From positions 1 through 23,810 of the forward strand of contig CAXNAA020000246.1 in the NCBI GenBank assembly GCA_964200075.2: a DNA stretch of 23,810 bases, given 5' to 3'. The stretch is from Sphacelaria rigidula. Its lineage: Eukaryota; Phaeophyceae; Sphacelariales. The notes beneath the pieces are model-generated. The model made no database searches and was not told the origin of the DNA. It worked only from the letters and a program-made list of their open reading frames with translations. Positions 11,701 to 20,894 of this stretch are shown here, one piece after another. The stretch's first letter is position 1. The number at the start of each line of letters is the position of its first letter. The position numbers and the translations under genes are program-made.

Positions 11701-12930
11701 CGCTCTCCACTGTTGGGCATGGTGTGACAAGAAAATCCCAGATCGCTCCGAGAACTGAACCCACGACCCAATCGTCAGAAGGTTTCGAGGTAACTAACTG
11801 AGCCACCGGGGCGACCGGTGGTACCCTGACAAATCAGCACGTGTTGCTCAGACGTAACAGCAACAAATCGCACAAGAGGCCCCTCGTCTCGAATACATCA
11901 CCGCTACCACTAGTTAGACAAATCAGCCGTCACGAAGCGCTTTTCAGCTATGTCGTACGCGCGCGCTGGCTTATTTGGAGGCGCAAAACCTTTCTGCTCC
12001 GCCGGCGCCGACCCTCCTGTACTTTGATCCCAAAACTACCTGATAAGCTTGTACTCGTTTGACGTCCGCTGCGACCCCCCTCCCCCCTCGCTATCTTCAC
12101 TCTGGCCCTCCTCCACGACTCCGCCTGTTTGCGCCAACCGTCAAATGCATAGTTGGAGCACACTTGATTTTTAGGTGGACACCCATCTCCGGATCTTGAA
12201 GAGGCAAATAGTGCGGGTGCTTATCTGCATGCGCAGCACGCGTTTATGCTAAAATCGGAGCTTCGCGTTACAATTAAAGTTGCGATTACGGTTTGACAAA
12301 CGTCAGTCATGCATCAACCGTAGATGTTTTGCGACGAGTTGAGGTGAACTCCCCTCCCGAAACTCGGTCCCGGGTACTGTACATACGGCTTACCGAATCC
12401 GTGCACGATGGAGTTTTGTTGTTGATTCCCCTCATCTTGGTCCCCTTGGCGCACGCTACGGTACTTGACGCCATTCCACGACGGGGGCACACTGATTTCT
12501 AGCTACATCCGTCGACGTTGTCGAGGCATTTGAGCAACACGATCCCGACTTTTGGTATGGCTCAACAACTTTTGACGACGCTCATTATTCGTCAACATGA
12601 GCACAGTAGCAGACCGTCAGGAGGGTACCCGCGGGTCGTTTGTCCATTCCCTTAGTCGACGCATTTTTTTGTTCGATCGAGTAGCTGTGATTTCCCTCAA
12701 CACACGTCGATTCCTTGACCCTCGCGGCACCTCCTTCCGCATCCCCTGTGCGAACGACGTCTCTTGCTGTTCTTCGATTGCCTCGTCATCAGCTGGGATT
12801 CACGGCCACCTACATCATCGGAACTCTATCGTTGCCGACCTTTATATTCCTCTTTTACGCGTCGCTCAAGAAGGGAAAGGCCGAGGTGGAGGAGGATGAC
12901 GCCAAGTACGGCGGCGGCGGTCCCTGGTAA
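8701..12930 (+). CDS. Small acidic two-helix membrane protein, possibly plastid
   Basis: Main model: exons 8701-8744 (weak), 8892-9210 and 12793-12930, giving 166 residues. Exon 2 reads a basic Ser/Thr/Arg-rich leader, an Asp run (DDDDDD), then YYPGEIGYQWNKK. It then has a hydrophobic helix (about 95-113) ending IFEVIGKHPQ before a CAG|GTACTG donor. The last exon begins LGFTATYIIG after a strong pyrimidine tract and CATCAG acceptor. It carries a second helix (about 124-146) and a charged tail KKGKAEVEEDDAKY ending GGGGPW and stop. Both sides are phase 0, so the join GKHPQ|LGFTAT is natural. The short N-terminal exon is only phase-compatible; the true start may lie elsewhere, because exon 2 has no in-frame ATG near its beginning. 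Family not recognised. The leader would suit a plastid protein, but targeting is inferred. The 3.6-kb intron holds several repeats. Confidence 0.55.
9445..9459. repeat. Poly-C tract
   Basis: Fifteen consecutive C residues lie in the large intron of the membrane-protein gene. A homopolymer, with length uncertain in most sequencing data. Confidence 0.9.
10116..10270 (+). CDS. Candidate cassette exon, extra membrane helix
   Basis: A pyrimidine-rich acceptor (CCCCTTCCCCCCTAG) precedes a 155-nt open stretch that encodes PFVGAYEEVF and a hydrophobic part, TIASLIVGGGILDAGIKLAL. It would fit the membrane-protein gene if exon 2 used the later GG|GTAAAG donor at 9232 (phase 1). It leaves in phase 0 at AAC|GTGCAT, matching the last exon. 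The exit donor is weak, so this may be a chance open frame inside the intron. Confidence 0.3.
10461..10672. mobile_element. MITE-like element with ~55-base terminal inverted repeats
   Basis: The left end (10461-10519) reads GCAAGGGCAGGTCGGGTAAG and continues to GAAAAGTGG. The right end (10619-10672), reverse-complemented, reads CCAAGGGCGTGTCGGGTAGG and continues to GAAAAGTGG, with one small gap. The interior is about 100 bases with no coding capacity. This is the form of a non-autonomous DNA transposon. A target-site duplication could not be fixed. It lies in the long intron of the membrane-protein gene. Confidence 0.65.
11094..11165. repeat. Short inverted repeat around an AT-rich core
   Basis: GGCCCATTTTTCGC (11094-11107) pairs with GCGAAAAATGGCC (11153-11165), with one unpaired base. 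Inside, CTCGGG faces CCCGGGAAAACGAG. It may be a small foldback in the intron. Confidence 0.45.
11561..11812 (-). mobile_element. tRNA-derived SINE
   Basis: On the minus strand the head reads CCCCGGTGGCTCAGTTAGTT. TGGCTCAGTTAGTTA (11805-11791) is a good RNA polymerase III A box, and GGGTTCAGTTCT (11762-11751) is a recognisable B box. The two box starts are 43 bases apart, as in tRNA. The cloverleaf is degenerate, so this is not a working tRNA. A body of about 165 bases follows and ends in an A-rich tail (11586-11561) with AACAAATAAAATAAC. This is the classic SINE layout. It lies antisense within the large intron of the membrane-protein gene. A target-site duplication was not identified. Confidence 0.7.
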
Positions 12931-14149
12931 ATGCTGGAGAGTAGACTGTGATGACGTTGCGTTTTGTTGCGACTGTTGACGATGATTGGTGCTGCTTTTA
13001 CGGCCTTGAAGGAGGAGACACTGACTGCTATTCGGCGGCTTAAGGTTGCCTTTTTCCTGTGAATCCAGCCTCGGGGTGTTGGCGCGTTCTACATTGATAC
13101 CACAGCCGTCCACGTTTCACTTGTGCCGAGTAGATGTCTCTCTCCTACGTAGAAAAATCCATTGATATCATTAAATCAGGGTGTTTACATCGTCGAAGGA
13201 GGGATATATACCTGGCGCAGTATATTTCAGACCGAAGTCGACAAATATTTCGCAGGATGTGATTTTCTCTCTAGACTAGTGGCGGACTCATGCAGTTGGG
13301 TGTTATGTATATTTACCGGGGTAGAGGTGTGTGTTACAGGTGCTGCGTAGAGAAGTGGTGTCACTTCAGCGTCGATTGCGGTGAAGTTATGAATCTGCCC
13401 ATCCTTGGTCAATGGGTTGGTGCTCATGATCAATGTGCATGTAGCAAGAGAAAGAGAGAGAAGCAGGAATTCTATTTTACGGTCACAAGTTGAAGAGATA
13501 TCAACTCAAAACCTGTTCGTTCGGGAGTGTTTGTCCGATTGTAACGATTTTCATTTCTGTATTGATGCATAGAAATGGTGATGTCTACGTTGCCTCTCAG
13601 GTCTGGCACAAAGATTATTTTGACCGCAACCTGCACGTTGCCCTATGCGCCTCGACCCATAGCGTTTCACCCGGTCAACCTTGAGTATTTGCATTTACTC
13701 AACAGCTATTTGTACACCGGGTGCATCTGACCGCCGGTAAAGGTGACACGAGGTTAATAAGATCGGCAACACACTGCACACATGATCGAGGGAAGCTTCA
13801 ACAGCAGTGGATACTTTTTCTTCACAAGATATCAGAATTTCAAAATAAACCTTTGATCGCTCTCACGGAAGTAGATCTAGTGACGAGAGTCTGGTGCTAT
13901 GCACGTTCGCTAAGGTATATGCAACGGTAGCGCAACGTACCTCAATGTACCCGCATATACCGATACGCTTGGAGCGGTTTTCCACCAGCATCCTACACCG
14001 AATCAACCACACGCAGCCCAAGGGATACAAAACAGGGAGCAGACGGTCGCAGAACGAGAACGTAGCTGTCCAGTACAGGGTCTTCTACTTCATTTGGACA
14101 GTGTACAGAAGCACGCCAATCTTCGTTCCTTCCACGAAATGAAGCGCTC
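12931..14149. other. Intergenic region, nothing clear
   Basis: This lies between the stop codon of the plus-strand membrane-protein gene and the stop of the minus-strand gene ending at 14150, so two 3' ends converge here. An AATAAA on the plus strand occurs near 13843, too far to assign with confidence. Short open frames have no domain or splice support. Confidence 0.45.
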
Positions 14150-14593
14150 TCAAACAGCCGGGTTTCTCCGGATGTAGGGGAGATTGCTAACGGTATTTTT
14201 TCCTCCCCTTCGCAAGCCGCCATCGTCCTGATGCGTTCTGACAAGAATATCATTCACTGGCCCCTCGTTATTCTCCGAATCAAAGCTCCTCCCACTCCCC
14301 GCCTCCTCCGCGGTAACTGCCCCGCACGAGCGTCCGTTACCAACACCAACACCATACTTGGCCGCAATATTTTCTCGGGCTCTCTCAGCAACGCTGGCCA
14401 AAGACCGCGTCGAGTGAACCGAACGCACCGATCTCCCTCCTTCGGAAATGGCTGTGCGCGCAACGCTGATGTTGTCGTCCTCTCGCCGATTGTTGTTGCC
14501 GTCGTTTTGACAACTTGCACCGGCGTCGTCGTTATTGCTGTCTATTGCGGCTATTTCGCGAAGGGCTTTGTCCGTGAGCCTCATAATTTTTGC
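14150..14593 (-). CDS. Terminal exon of an unrecognised hydrophilic protein
   Basis: The minus strand has a strong C-rich pyrimidine tract, then the acceptor CTCAAG at 14594. An open exon of 147 codons follows, starting AKIMRLTDKALREIAAIDSN and ending NLPYIRRNPAV and TGA. The middle is rich in Asn, Asp, Arg and Ser, with an Arg/Ser-rich patch (SVRSVHSTRSLASVAERAR) and a helix-like part, RENIAAKYG. It could start at the internal ATG (14584), but the open frame running back exactly to the splice acceptor suggests an earlier exon, which I could not find. No family recognised. There is no good donor before the stop, so this is probably the last exon. Confidence 0.45.
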   Translation of the reverse strand, partial: AKIMRLTDKALREIAAIDSNNDDAGASCQNDGNNNRREDDNISVARTAISEGGRSVRSVHSTRSLASVAERARENIAAKYGVGVGNGRSCGAVTAEEAGSGRSFDSENNEGPVNDILVRTHQDDGGLRRGGKNTVSNLPYIRRNPAV

Positions 14594-14604
14594 CTTGAGC
14601 AGAT

Positions 14605-14638
14605 GCGGGGGGAAGGGAAGGGGGGGCGGGGGGGGGTA
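14605..14638 (+). other. G-rich tract, possible G-quadruplex
   Basis: The plus strand carries several runs of three or more G within about 34 bases, which meets the simple pattern for a G-quadruplex. On the minus strand the same bases are the pyrimidine tract in front of the exon starting at 14593. Confidence 0.55.
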
Positions 14639-15365
14639 CGAGTCGGATTAGAATGACGTCAGCGAGTGCCGAGCCAGACGAAAGGGGGTACTGCACCATT
14701 CACCTCTCGGTTCGAAGTTTTCGCTACGGTTTTGCTCACGTCCTGTTTGTACAGTGTTGCGCCACAAGAAAAAAATACAATTTTCTCAGAACAGAAATTG
14801 GCCACTCTTTCCTGCAGTGCGCACTCCTGCAGGGCGCAGTACCAGATATAGCGACGTGGAACTGTTGACTGTGGTTCGCACAACATATGCGCAAAGTTTC
14901 AGCGCCTCGCGACGGCTACATCGTGCGTAGGGCCGTGACGTGGTGAACTGCGCAGCTCTACAGACTGTATGCCGATCGATACACTACAGATGGTCATGAT
15001 CCAGGGAAGGTCGCAGTACAGACCGGCGTCAGTTTTCTGTCACATCGGCCGCCCAGCCGCGCTAAATGTCCAACTTTGTGCATCTGTGTGTGCACATATG
15101 CATTCACCTATGGTGCGCAAAGTCTGGGCAGCTGCATGGCCGATTTGAGAGCGCGCGGACGGCATTCCCCACAATCGGTTGGGCCCAATCGCGCGGATGC
15201 TTTGGGCATATGCTGCCTGTGTTGTGCCCAACTAGTGTGCAAAGTTTCATGATGGAACAAGCAGTCGCAGGCGAGAAATCCACAATCCAAGTTGCACTGA
15301 AAAATGGTGGTTTACCGTCGGAAAGTACTGAAATGAACATGAGACGCGGTTACGCTCTGATTACG

Positions 15366-15382
15366 CCGCATATCATATGCGG
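15366..15382. repeat. Perfect 8-base-arm palindrome
   Basis: CCGCATATCATATGCGG reads as two perfect 8-base arms around a single C. Function unknown. Confidence 0.8.
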
Positions 15383-15471
15383 TCATGTCGTTTTACTGTA
15401 CGGGTATACTGTCTGTAGACCGTACATTGAATCAGCGTATCATACTACACTTTATATAGTGGTCATGACGG

Positions 15472-15637
15472 AGTTTTCAAATTTCATACCCTGGACAAAA
15501 GAATACACAGTCAAAAAGTGTACTGCGTACAGTATCGACTATTGCACCTGTTGCAATAGACAATATATTCCATACTGTACACAGTACATTTTTCTACAAT
15601 GGAACCTATTTTGTCCAGGGTGTGTCAAATTTCAAAC
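15472..15637. mobile_element. Long imperfect palindrome (foldback)
   Basis: Outer arms: CAAATTTCATACCCTGGACA on the left, and the reverse complement of the right end gives GAAATTTGACACACCCTGGA. Middle arms: GTACTGCGTACAGTAT against ATACTGTACACAGTAC (15 of 16 paired). Centre: CTATTGCA, a 5-base loop CCTGT, then TGCAATAG. The total is a roughly 166-base hairpin with no coding role. Confidence 0.7.
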
Positions 15638-17150
15638 CCATCAGCTGCGCCGCCAGGTATGCATGCAAACGATTGTGCCGTTCTCCAGTGCGCCGAAAGA
15701 AAATTAGATGCTTCTTTTTCAAGCGGATTGTACACTTCATATACTACACCCTGGGCGCGGTGGTGCGCTGGAACACCAAGCGTGGTCACCACCTATCGTC
15801 ATACAATGGGGCCCGCAAGGCACCTGCACCGAGCAACACCATGCACACCACCGAACGCGGGATATCGTCACGTTCTCGGCCTGCAACTTGTGCCGACGAT
15901 CCAGCCTTTAACATATATTTTCAGATATGCCGTGTGTTGGGCTATAGGTCGTTCCTCTGGGGCACCTTGCTCGTATGAACTACACCTACTTTGCGGATGA
16001 TCCAAGCTGGTAATTTATACAATGATTCTTGTATGCGACAATCGGCGTATGGTTGATTTTTTTTTTCTTTTGGCGCAACACAGTGTAGTGTTCGTGTAGA
16101 GGATAGTTCTACGCGTGATTCTCGGGAAAACATTTTGATATTTGCTCGTATTTGTAATAGGGTAGTACGCTCTCCGAGAACGCACGGAGTGCGAGCAGCA
16201 CATAGTTCATGCCTGGGCCCTCCGCTTTTGAGGATGCACACCCTGCAAGTTCGCGAACAGGGTAACGGTGGCGAGAGATCGCGTAGGATATTCAGGGATA
16301 CACAATTCTTTGAAACTAGTATTTCAAGACCTTCAGGAACGTGCTTCGGCGATGTCGTTCCTCTTCGTGTCTTGTCAGCACGGGTATTTGAACAATTGGC
16401 CCCATCTCAAGACGCTTTCGATGTCATCAAGAGTCTGCTACTCACGTCCAGACAAGGGAGTGCACGTCTATATCTCGTGTGTACAGTTACCCTCCATTCT
16501 GTCTGTAATCCTTTGTTTTTGTTTGTTTTCGACTTTTGTGTCTCTGTTTACTCCTTTTGTTTGTTCCATATTTTTTCTTTTAGCTAGCATTTTTTTCTTG
16601 GTTCACTTTGGGTTCGTCCATCCTGTGACCACGGCTAGGTCCCTCGAGGATCAGGTAATGTGCGACAATCAATCAGGCAACTCAATTGGTCAATCCCAAA
16701 TCTACGTTGTCAATCGATGCGCTGTCTCGGTCTTGTGCAAACACCCATGCGTCGTGAAACACTCCGTCCTGCCTCAGGGCTATATTAAGCTGGCACCGTA
16801 AATATATTGTGTGGTGCTGTCCGCTAGAGGTAACTTGATTTGTGATTGAAGATCACATTACTATCGACGGATTTCACCGTACCACGCGTGGGACAGATTG
16901 TCGACCGTGGCTGGGATATGCGCGCACTATCAAATCACGCGAAGAACGATGCCTTCGTTGTCAGATCCTGCTGAGCGCTACATGTCCAGAATTTTGAAAT
17001 TCGCTCGATAGTGCACGCTTTTTTCGTGCAGTAAAACAGATGTTCAAAGAGGGAAACCATGACTACAATATGTACGCCTACAAAGTTCGTGGATTAATCT
17101 GTGGCATGTTCTCACGGATAGGACGACTCAGACTTTATACGAGTTGACTC

Positions 17151-17360
17151 CCCATGAAATGAGAGGATTCAACCATATGCCGATTGTTGGTCCCGCAAAC
17201 CCGAGGGTGGATAACACATATGCAGTGCAGGCATCTTGCGCGCATTACAGATGGGATGGAAGTACGCGTGATTCAGGGCCCATGAAATGAGAGGATTCAA
17301 CCATGTGCTGACTCTCCGTCCCACATTAACCTGAAGGTGGGAAACATATACGTGCGCTCA
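17151..17360. repeat. Diverged tandem duplication, 128-base period
   Basis: CCCATGAAATGAGAGGATTC and six further bases are identical at 17151-17176 and 17279-17304. Similarity continues weaker over about 75 bases, through GTGGATAACACATA against GTGGGAAACATATA. A third degenerate copy may begin near 17472 (GCCCATGATATACC, then GGCAGGAAACAGGTACG). Confidence 0.7.
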
Positions 17361-17385
17361 CCTCGAACGAATCACACATGACAAG

Positions 17386-17437
17386 TTGTACATGCCATTC
17401 ACGCTTCATGATGGTAAGACGTGGGTGGCATGTACAA
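17386..17437. repeat. Perfect 12-base inverted repeat
   Basis: TTGTACATGCCA and TGGCATGTACAA form a perfect 12-base stem around a 28-base loop. It lies just downstream of the duplicated unit. No gene start is near it, so its role is unknown. Confidence 0.75.
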
Positions 17438-17616
17438 TCGATTCATTCAAATTGCAGTACAGGGGATGAATATGTGCCCATGATATACCCTGTATGAACG
17501 GAAGGCAGGAAACAGGTACGTTTGTCCTGCACGAGTCACGAGGTCAAAACCTGTATAATTACACATGCTGTACGAATCGAATGATTTATTCGTTGGCATG
17601 ATGATTATGAGTTGAA

Positions 17617-19456
17617 TCACGATTTTATTCGTCCTAACCGTGCATGTTTTACCTCTAACCGTGCCTCCGCCTCCTCTAGCGGTCTTCCACTGCGCTCGCC
17701 ATCCCCTTCATCTTCGTTGCAATCATCTTCGAGAGCACCTTCATCAACTTCTGGTTGTCCCTCGATCTCTTGAATCCTTTTCTTAACCTGGTCGATCATC
17801 GTTTGGACTTCCACGTCCCGTATGTATTTGCTGAAATCCAGTCCCTGCGTGAACTCAAGTAGTTCCTGTTGTATCGGATGGGTTTTGGAAACACTGCAGT
17901 CATTCACCGCAGCCGAAGGTATCTCCTTGTGTTGTAGGGAGTGTACAAGGCCTTCGAGCCACCCGATGGACCACAGGCCATCTAACTCTAGTCCACTACC
18001 ACCCAACGATCAATCTCATTCATATGGTGGAATATATATGTCAACAACAACAACAACAACAACAAAATAGGATGGAATACATATGGAATGAGAATAGTGG
18101 TGGGCTGACTTTTCAGAGACCTGAGTTCTAATGCTGGCGACAATAGCCAACGGAAACACACACCGTACGGTGTACCTCGTCTCGAACAGGAGGGCAGGCG
18201 GTGGTTCACGATGGGTACAACTCATGTTCGAAAAATTTGCACCCCAAGCTATGTGCATTGGGGAATCAAAGGTCACATGACTCAACAATGGTGAGGGTCT
18301 GCTACACAAGGGGAAATAAATGCACGATGCGGTCCAGTTCATTGAGGACGATTCGCGTAAATAACAAGACGTGTGGACCAGGCAATACTGAGCCGATCGA
18401 AGGTACGTCTCACCCGCACGATGGTGGATAAAAAGTCATTTGTTGACTCAAGTGAACGATCAGAAAAGGTCACACGGCAACACGCGACCCTCCACGATTC
18501 AAACCTCCCCCCAACGATTCATTACGCGACTCTTCGCTCACCTCCAGCTCCTCCTCGTGCTTGCGTTCGGCTTCCTCATCCGCTTTGGTCTCCGTCATCG
18601 CCCACATCGGCCTACAGGGTTTTCCGTCTCTCTTTCTCCGCTTTTCTACTGCTCTCAACTCCACTGAGACCGGTCGGCTCTCCAGCCTGTTGTCCTCATC
18701 GCTCCCTTGTTTATTCTCCTGCCCGCCCGGTTGTCGAAAATGTCCACTACACCGCACTTCCTCACTCTCTCCTGCCGCTGCAGTCCTTTTGCCGCTATCC
18801 TCGCCGTTATCATCGAGCCCAATTGCCCAAGCCTGCCCCCCTCTCTCCTCCTGATCACGTGGTAATGAGCTACCGCCATGAGGAGGGGCGGCGGTCGATA
18901 CTCCCTCGCCGCCGCCGTCGCCAGTGCAGTGCTTGGAGTCGCCACTGCCACTGCCACCACCGCCGCTGTCGCTTCCAAGCGCAAGCTCTCGAGTCATCTG
19001 ACGCATTCTCGCCTCCCTCTCAGCAAAGCGCCGTTTGTTCTCCTTCTTCTTTTGTAGATCCTCCATATACTTTTCCTCCAACACTTGCTTGGTAAGCTGC
19101 AGATCGGCCAGCCAACGCCGGTGTCGCGTCAACGCCGTCTCCTGCTTCACGCGCTTCCGTAGCAGCTTTTCCGTCTGCAAGTTCTTGCCGGCAAACCCCA
19201 CCTGCGACTTGACCTTCCCGGTAATAAACACGTGTTTCCCCGAGGCTGTGGATCCGTCCCCCCCTCCCCCCTTCGAGGCGGCCGCCGTGCCTGCGAACGG
19301 TCGGTTGCATAACATGACACCCTTGTAGTTGCCGATGCTCCCGGCCCCTGTGAGCGGCGCACTCCCCCCGCCATTAGCAGCGGACCCAGAAGATCCTCCG
19401 CCCAGGCTCCCAGATGGTCGCTCACTGAGCATCGTGCCTTGAGTTGGAGTTTCCAT
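17617..19456 (-). CDS. Conserved-looking coiled-coil protein
   Basis: Proposed exons 19456-18542 and 17865-17617, about 387 residues. The ATG at 19456 has A at -3 and G at +4; the frame is closed upstream by a TGA. Exon 1 ends EEELE at a GAG|GTGAGC donor (phase 0). Residues 1-45 are a Gly/Ser-rich leader, followed by KGVMLCNRPF (45-54) and FITGKVKSQVGFAGKN (77-92). A charged coiled coil spans about 96-155 (RHRRWLADLQLTKQ, KKKENKRRFAEREARMR). A low-complexity stretch leads to KPCRPMWAMTE near 280. Exon 2 adds ELLEFTQGLDFSKYIRDVEV, QVKKRIQEIEGQ and an acidic tail. The acceptor chosen (CAACAG, before 17865) is phase-compatible; ACACAAG further upstream also fits. AATAAA motifs overlap the stop (17629-17624) and lie 27 bases beyond (17590-17585). 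The ordered motif blocks suggest an evolutionarily constrained, perhaps flagellar, protein. That is a guess, and I cannot name the family. Confidence 0.7.
18042..18065. repeat. (CAA)n microsatellite
   Basis: About eight CAA units lie within the intron of the coiled-coil gene, antisense GTT relative to that transcript. Confidence 0.9.
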
Positions 19457-19733
19457 ATTTTGAATCAGCGGGAGGCCCAGTCCTTCGTGTGCTTTTGAGC
19501 AGGGCCGCACCACGCGCAGCCCGGTGCATGTAGACGGCGGTCGGGGCGTCGAGGCGAGGTTTGGACGCGGCGTGATTTTTCATGTGAAACCGTCAAATAA
19601 TGGGTTATGACTCAATAGTGTACGCTGAAAAGGATTCCGAATATCCCTGACCAAGCTCTGTAGTGTCGAAGAGGATAGCTCGAGCTCTTGCTACAGGAAT
19701 GGTCGTTTGTTTCGAGCCTTCTGATATCAAACC
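19457..19733. promoter_or_regulatory. Divergent intergenic region, candidate shared promoter
   Basis: Only 277 bases separate the minus-strand ATG of the coiled-coil gene (19456) from the plus-strand ATG at 19734. Both 5' UTRs and promoters must fit here if both genes are real. No clear TATA box was identified. Confidence 0.4.
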
Positions 19734-20400
19734 ATGAGGTTTGCAACTGCGAATGGCATATTTCTGGTGTTGCCACAAGCTGTAGGCTTTACGATCTATC
19801 CGCGGCTAGCTGTGGAGCCCCACCCCCCGGCAGCAGGAGCACCGCACTCCCCTCTCTCAGAAGCTGCGGCCACGAGATCATGCAGTCACGACCTGCCGTT
19901 ACGACAGCCGCACCACCGACAACAGAGGCGCGCGAGAGAATCTCCGCGATTAGGACCGCTGAAGGTCGCAACGACTGCGCAGACTACGGGCTTGTCGTGT
20001 GCAACGAGGAAGCAGCAGCGACGACAGCAGCCGCACTTGCCCAGCAACTCCCGTAGCGGCACCACCGTGAAACAGCGTGGCACAATGTCTTTAACAGCCA
20101 CTTCAACGACAACAACCACAGGAGCAGCAGAGATAAGTGTTTCCTCCGCCTCCGGTGCTGGCGCGGAGGATACCGCAGTAGTAAACCCTTCTCAGGGGGA
20201 GGGCATTCTTGGTGGCGGCGGCTTGCGGTGTGCGATTGTTGGGGTGGGTGCGGACGCGGTAGGGCTAAGACTTGGGCAGCGTTTTGGGGGGGTAGTGATA
20301 ACATCCATCGATAAGCTCATGAAGGGGCGGAAGGGGCGCAAGACGGAGAAGGTGAAGGCAAACGCTGTGTCGAAGTGGCTTACTGAGGAAGGCGGCGTGG
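19734..20400 (+). CDS. First exon of a possibly plastid-targeted protein, family unknown
   Basis: From the ATG at 19734 the frame stays open for 222 codons to GTGG|GTAAGA, a very good donor (phase 1). The N-terminus, MRFATANGIFLVLPQAVGFT, has a hydrophobic core and A-V-G-F, resembling the signal-peptide cleavage and Phe motif of secondary-plastid leaders. A long stretch rich in Pro, Arg, Ser, Thr and Gln follows, as a transit peptide might be. An internal ATG begins MSLTATSTTTTTGAAEISV. The C-terminal part is better organised: GGLRCAIVGVGADAVGLRLG, then VVITSIDKLMKGRK and ANAVSKWLTEEGG. No family is recognised and the next exon was not found. Overlapping frames on both strands show the region is GC-rich, so a chance frame is possible. 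Confidence 0.42.
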
Positions 20401-20894
20401 GTAAGAACTCACGTTGTACACGATTATGTTGTTCAGCAATGCCGCGGCATTTTTTGTTCAATCAATTTTATTTATGCCGTTTCTCGACTGAGTGGACTGT
20501 CGAAACGAGGTTGTGTGGCAATCCTGCTCGCCATCTGCCTGTGGCCTATGCAGTGAAACTGAGACTGTGCCGCGTAATTTAGTATCACGTTTTATACCAC
20601 CCCCAAGAGTAAGAGGGCGGGATTAGAAGACTCGATAAGCGCATGCAATCACTATCATACCGGCACCAACGTATGGAACACCTCTATATGCACCCCATCT
20701 AGAAGCTCTGGCTCAGTTTTACCCATTACAACGCATATGATGACGATAATGTTTTCTCGAAGGCTGGCACAGCAAACAGTCAAATTATACGGCCGCGATG
20801 GTATTTCCATTCCGGCACCTAAAACGCAATCGCACACAACTTATACAGTACTACCCAAGGTTTGCGTTTATACTACATGAATGATTGAAATGCC
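20401..20894. other. Intron or intergenic, nothing clear
   Basis: If the preceding exon is real this begins its intron. No convincing acceptor in the required phase was found. Confidence 0.4.

Larger units (their letters stand above)
14754..16081. repeat. Distant inverted repeat pair, possible element ends
   Basis: GTGTTGCGCCAcAAGAAAAA at 14754 recurs inverted at 16081-16060 with one mismatch over about 22 bases. The pair encloses 1.3 kb that contains a long palindrome. They could be ends of a decayed DNA element, but similarity stops quickly on both sides. Confidence 0.35.
14639..17616. other. Repeat-rich intergenic region
   Basis: About 3 kb with no supported gene. It contains the palindromes, the distant inverted repeat pair and the direct repeats listed separately. 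Long open frames exist on the plus strand (15066-15707, 16268-16801), but they coincide with palindromic or T-rich sequence and lack recognisable domains. Confidence 0.45.

Noticed and set aside
11740-11812. A true tRNA gene on the minus strand
   Set aside because: The A and B boxes are good, but the anticodon arm and acceptor stem do not pair and a long A-tailed body follows, so a SINE explains it better.
15066-15707. Plus-strand open frame of 213 codons
   Set aside because: It starts before and runs through most of the 15472-15637 palindrome, shows no domain, and has Cys- and Tyr-rich composition typical of non-coding AT-rich frames.
16268-16801. Plus-strand open frame of 177 codons with several hydrophobic stretches
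   Set aside because: The hydrophobicity comes from T-rich sequence. The first ATG is well inside, no splice context or domain is seen, and many frames of this size are expected by chance.
18373-19095. Plus-strand 240-codon frame
   Set aside because: Antisense to the first exon of the coiled-coil gene; its Pro/Ser/Arg/Cys-rich composition is that of a reverse-complement shadow.
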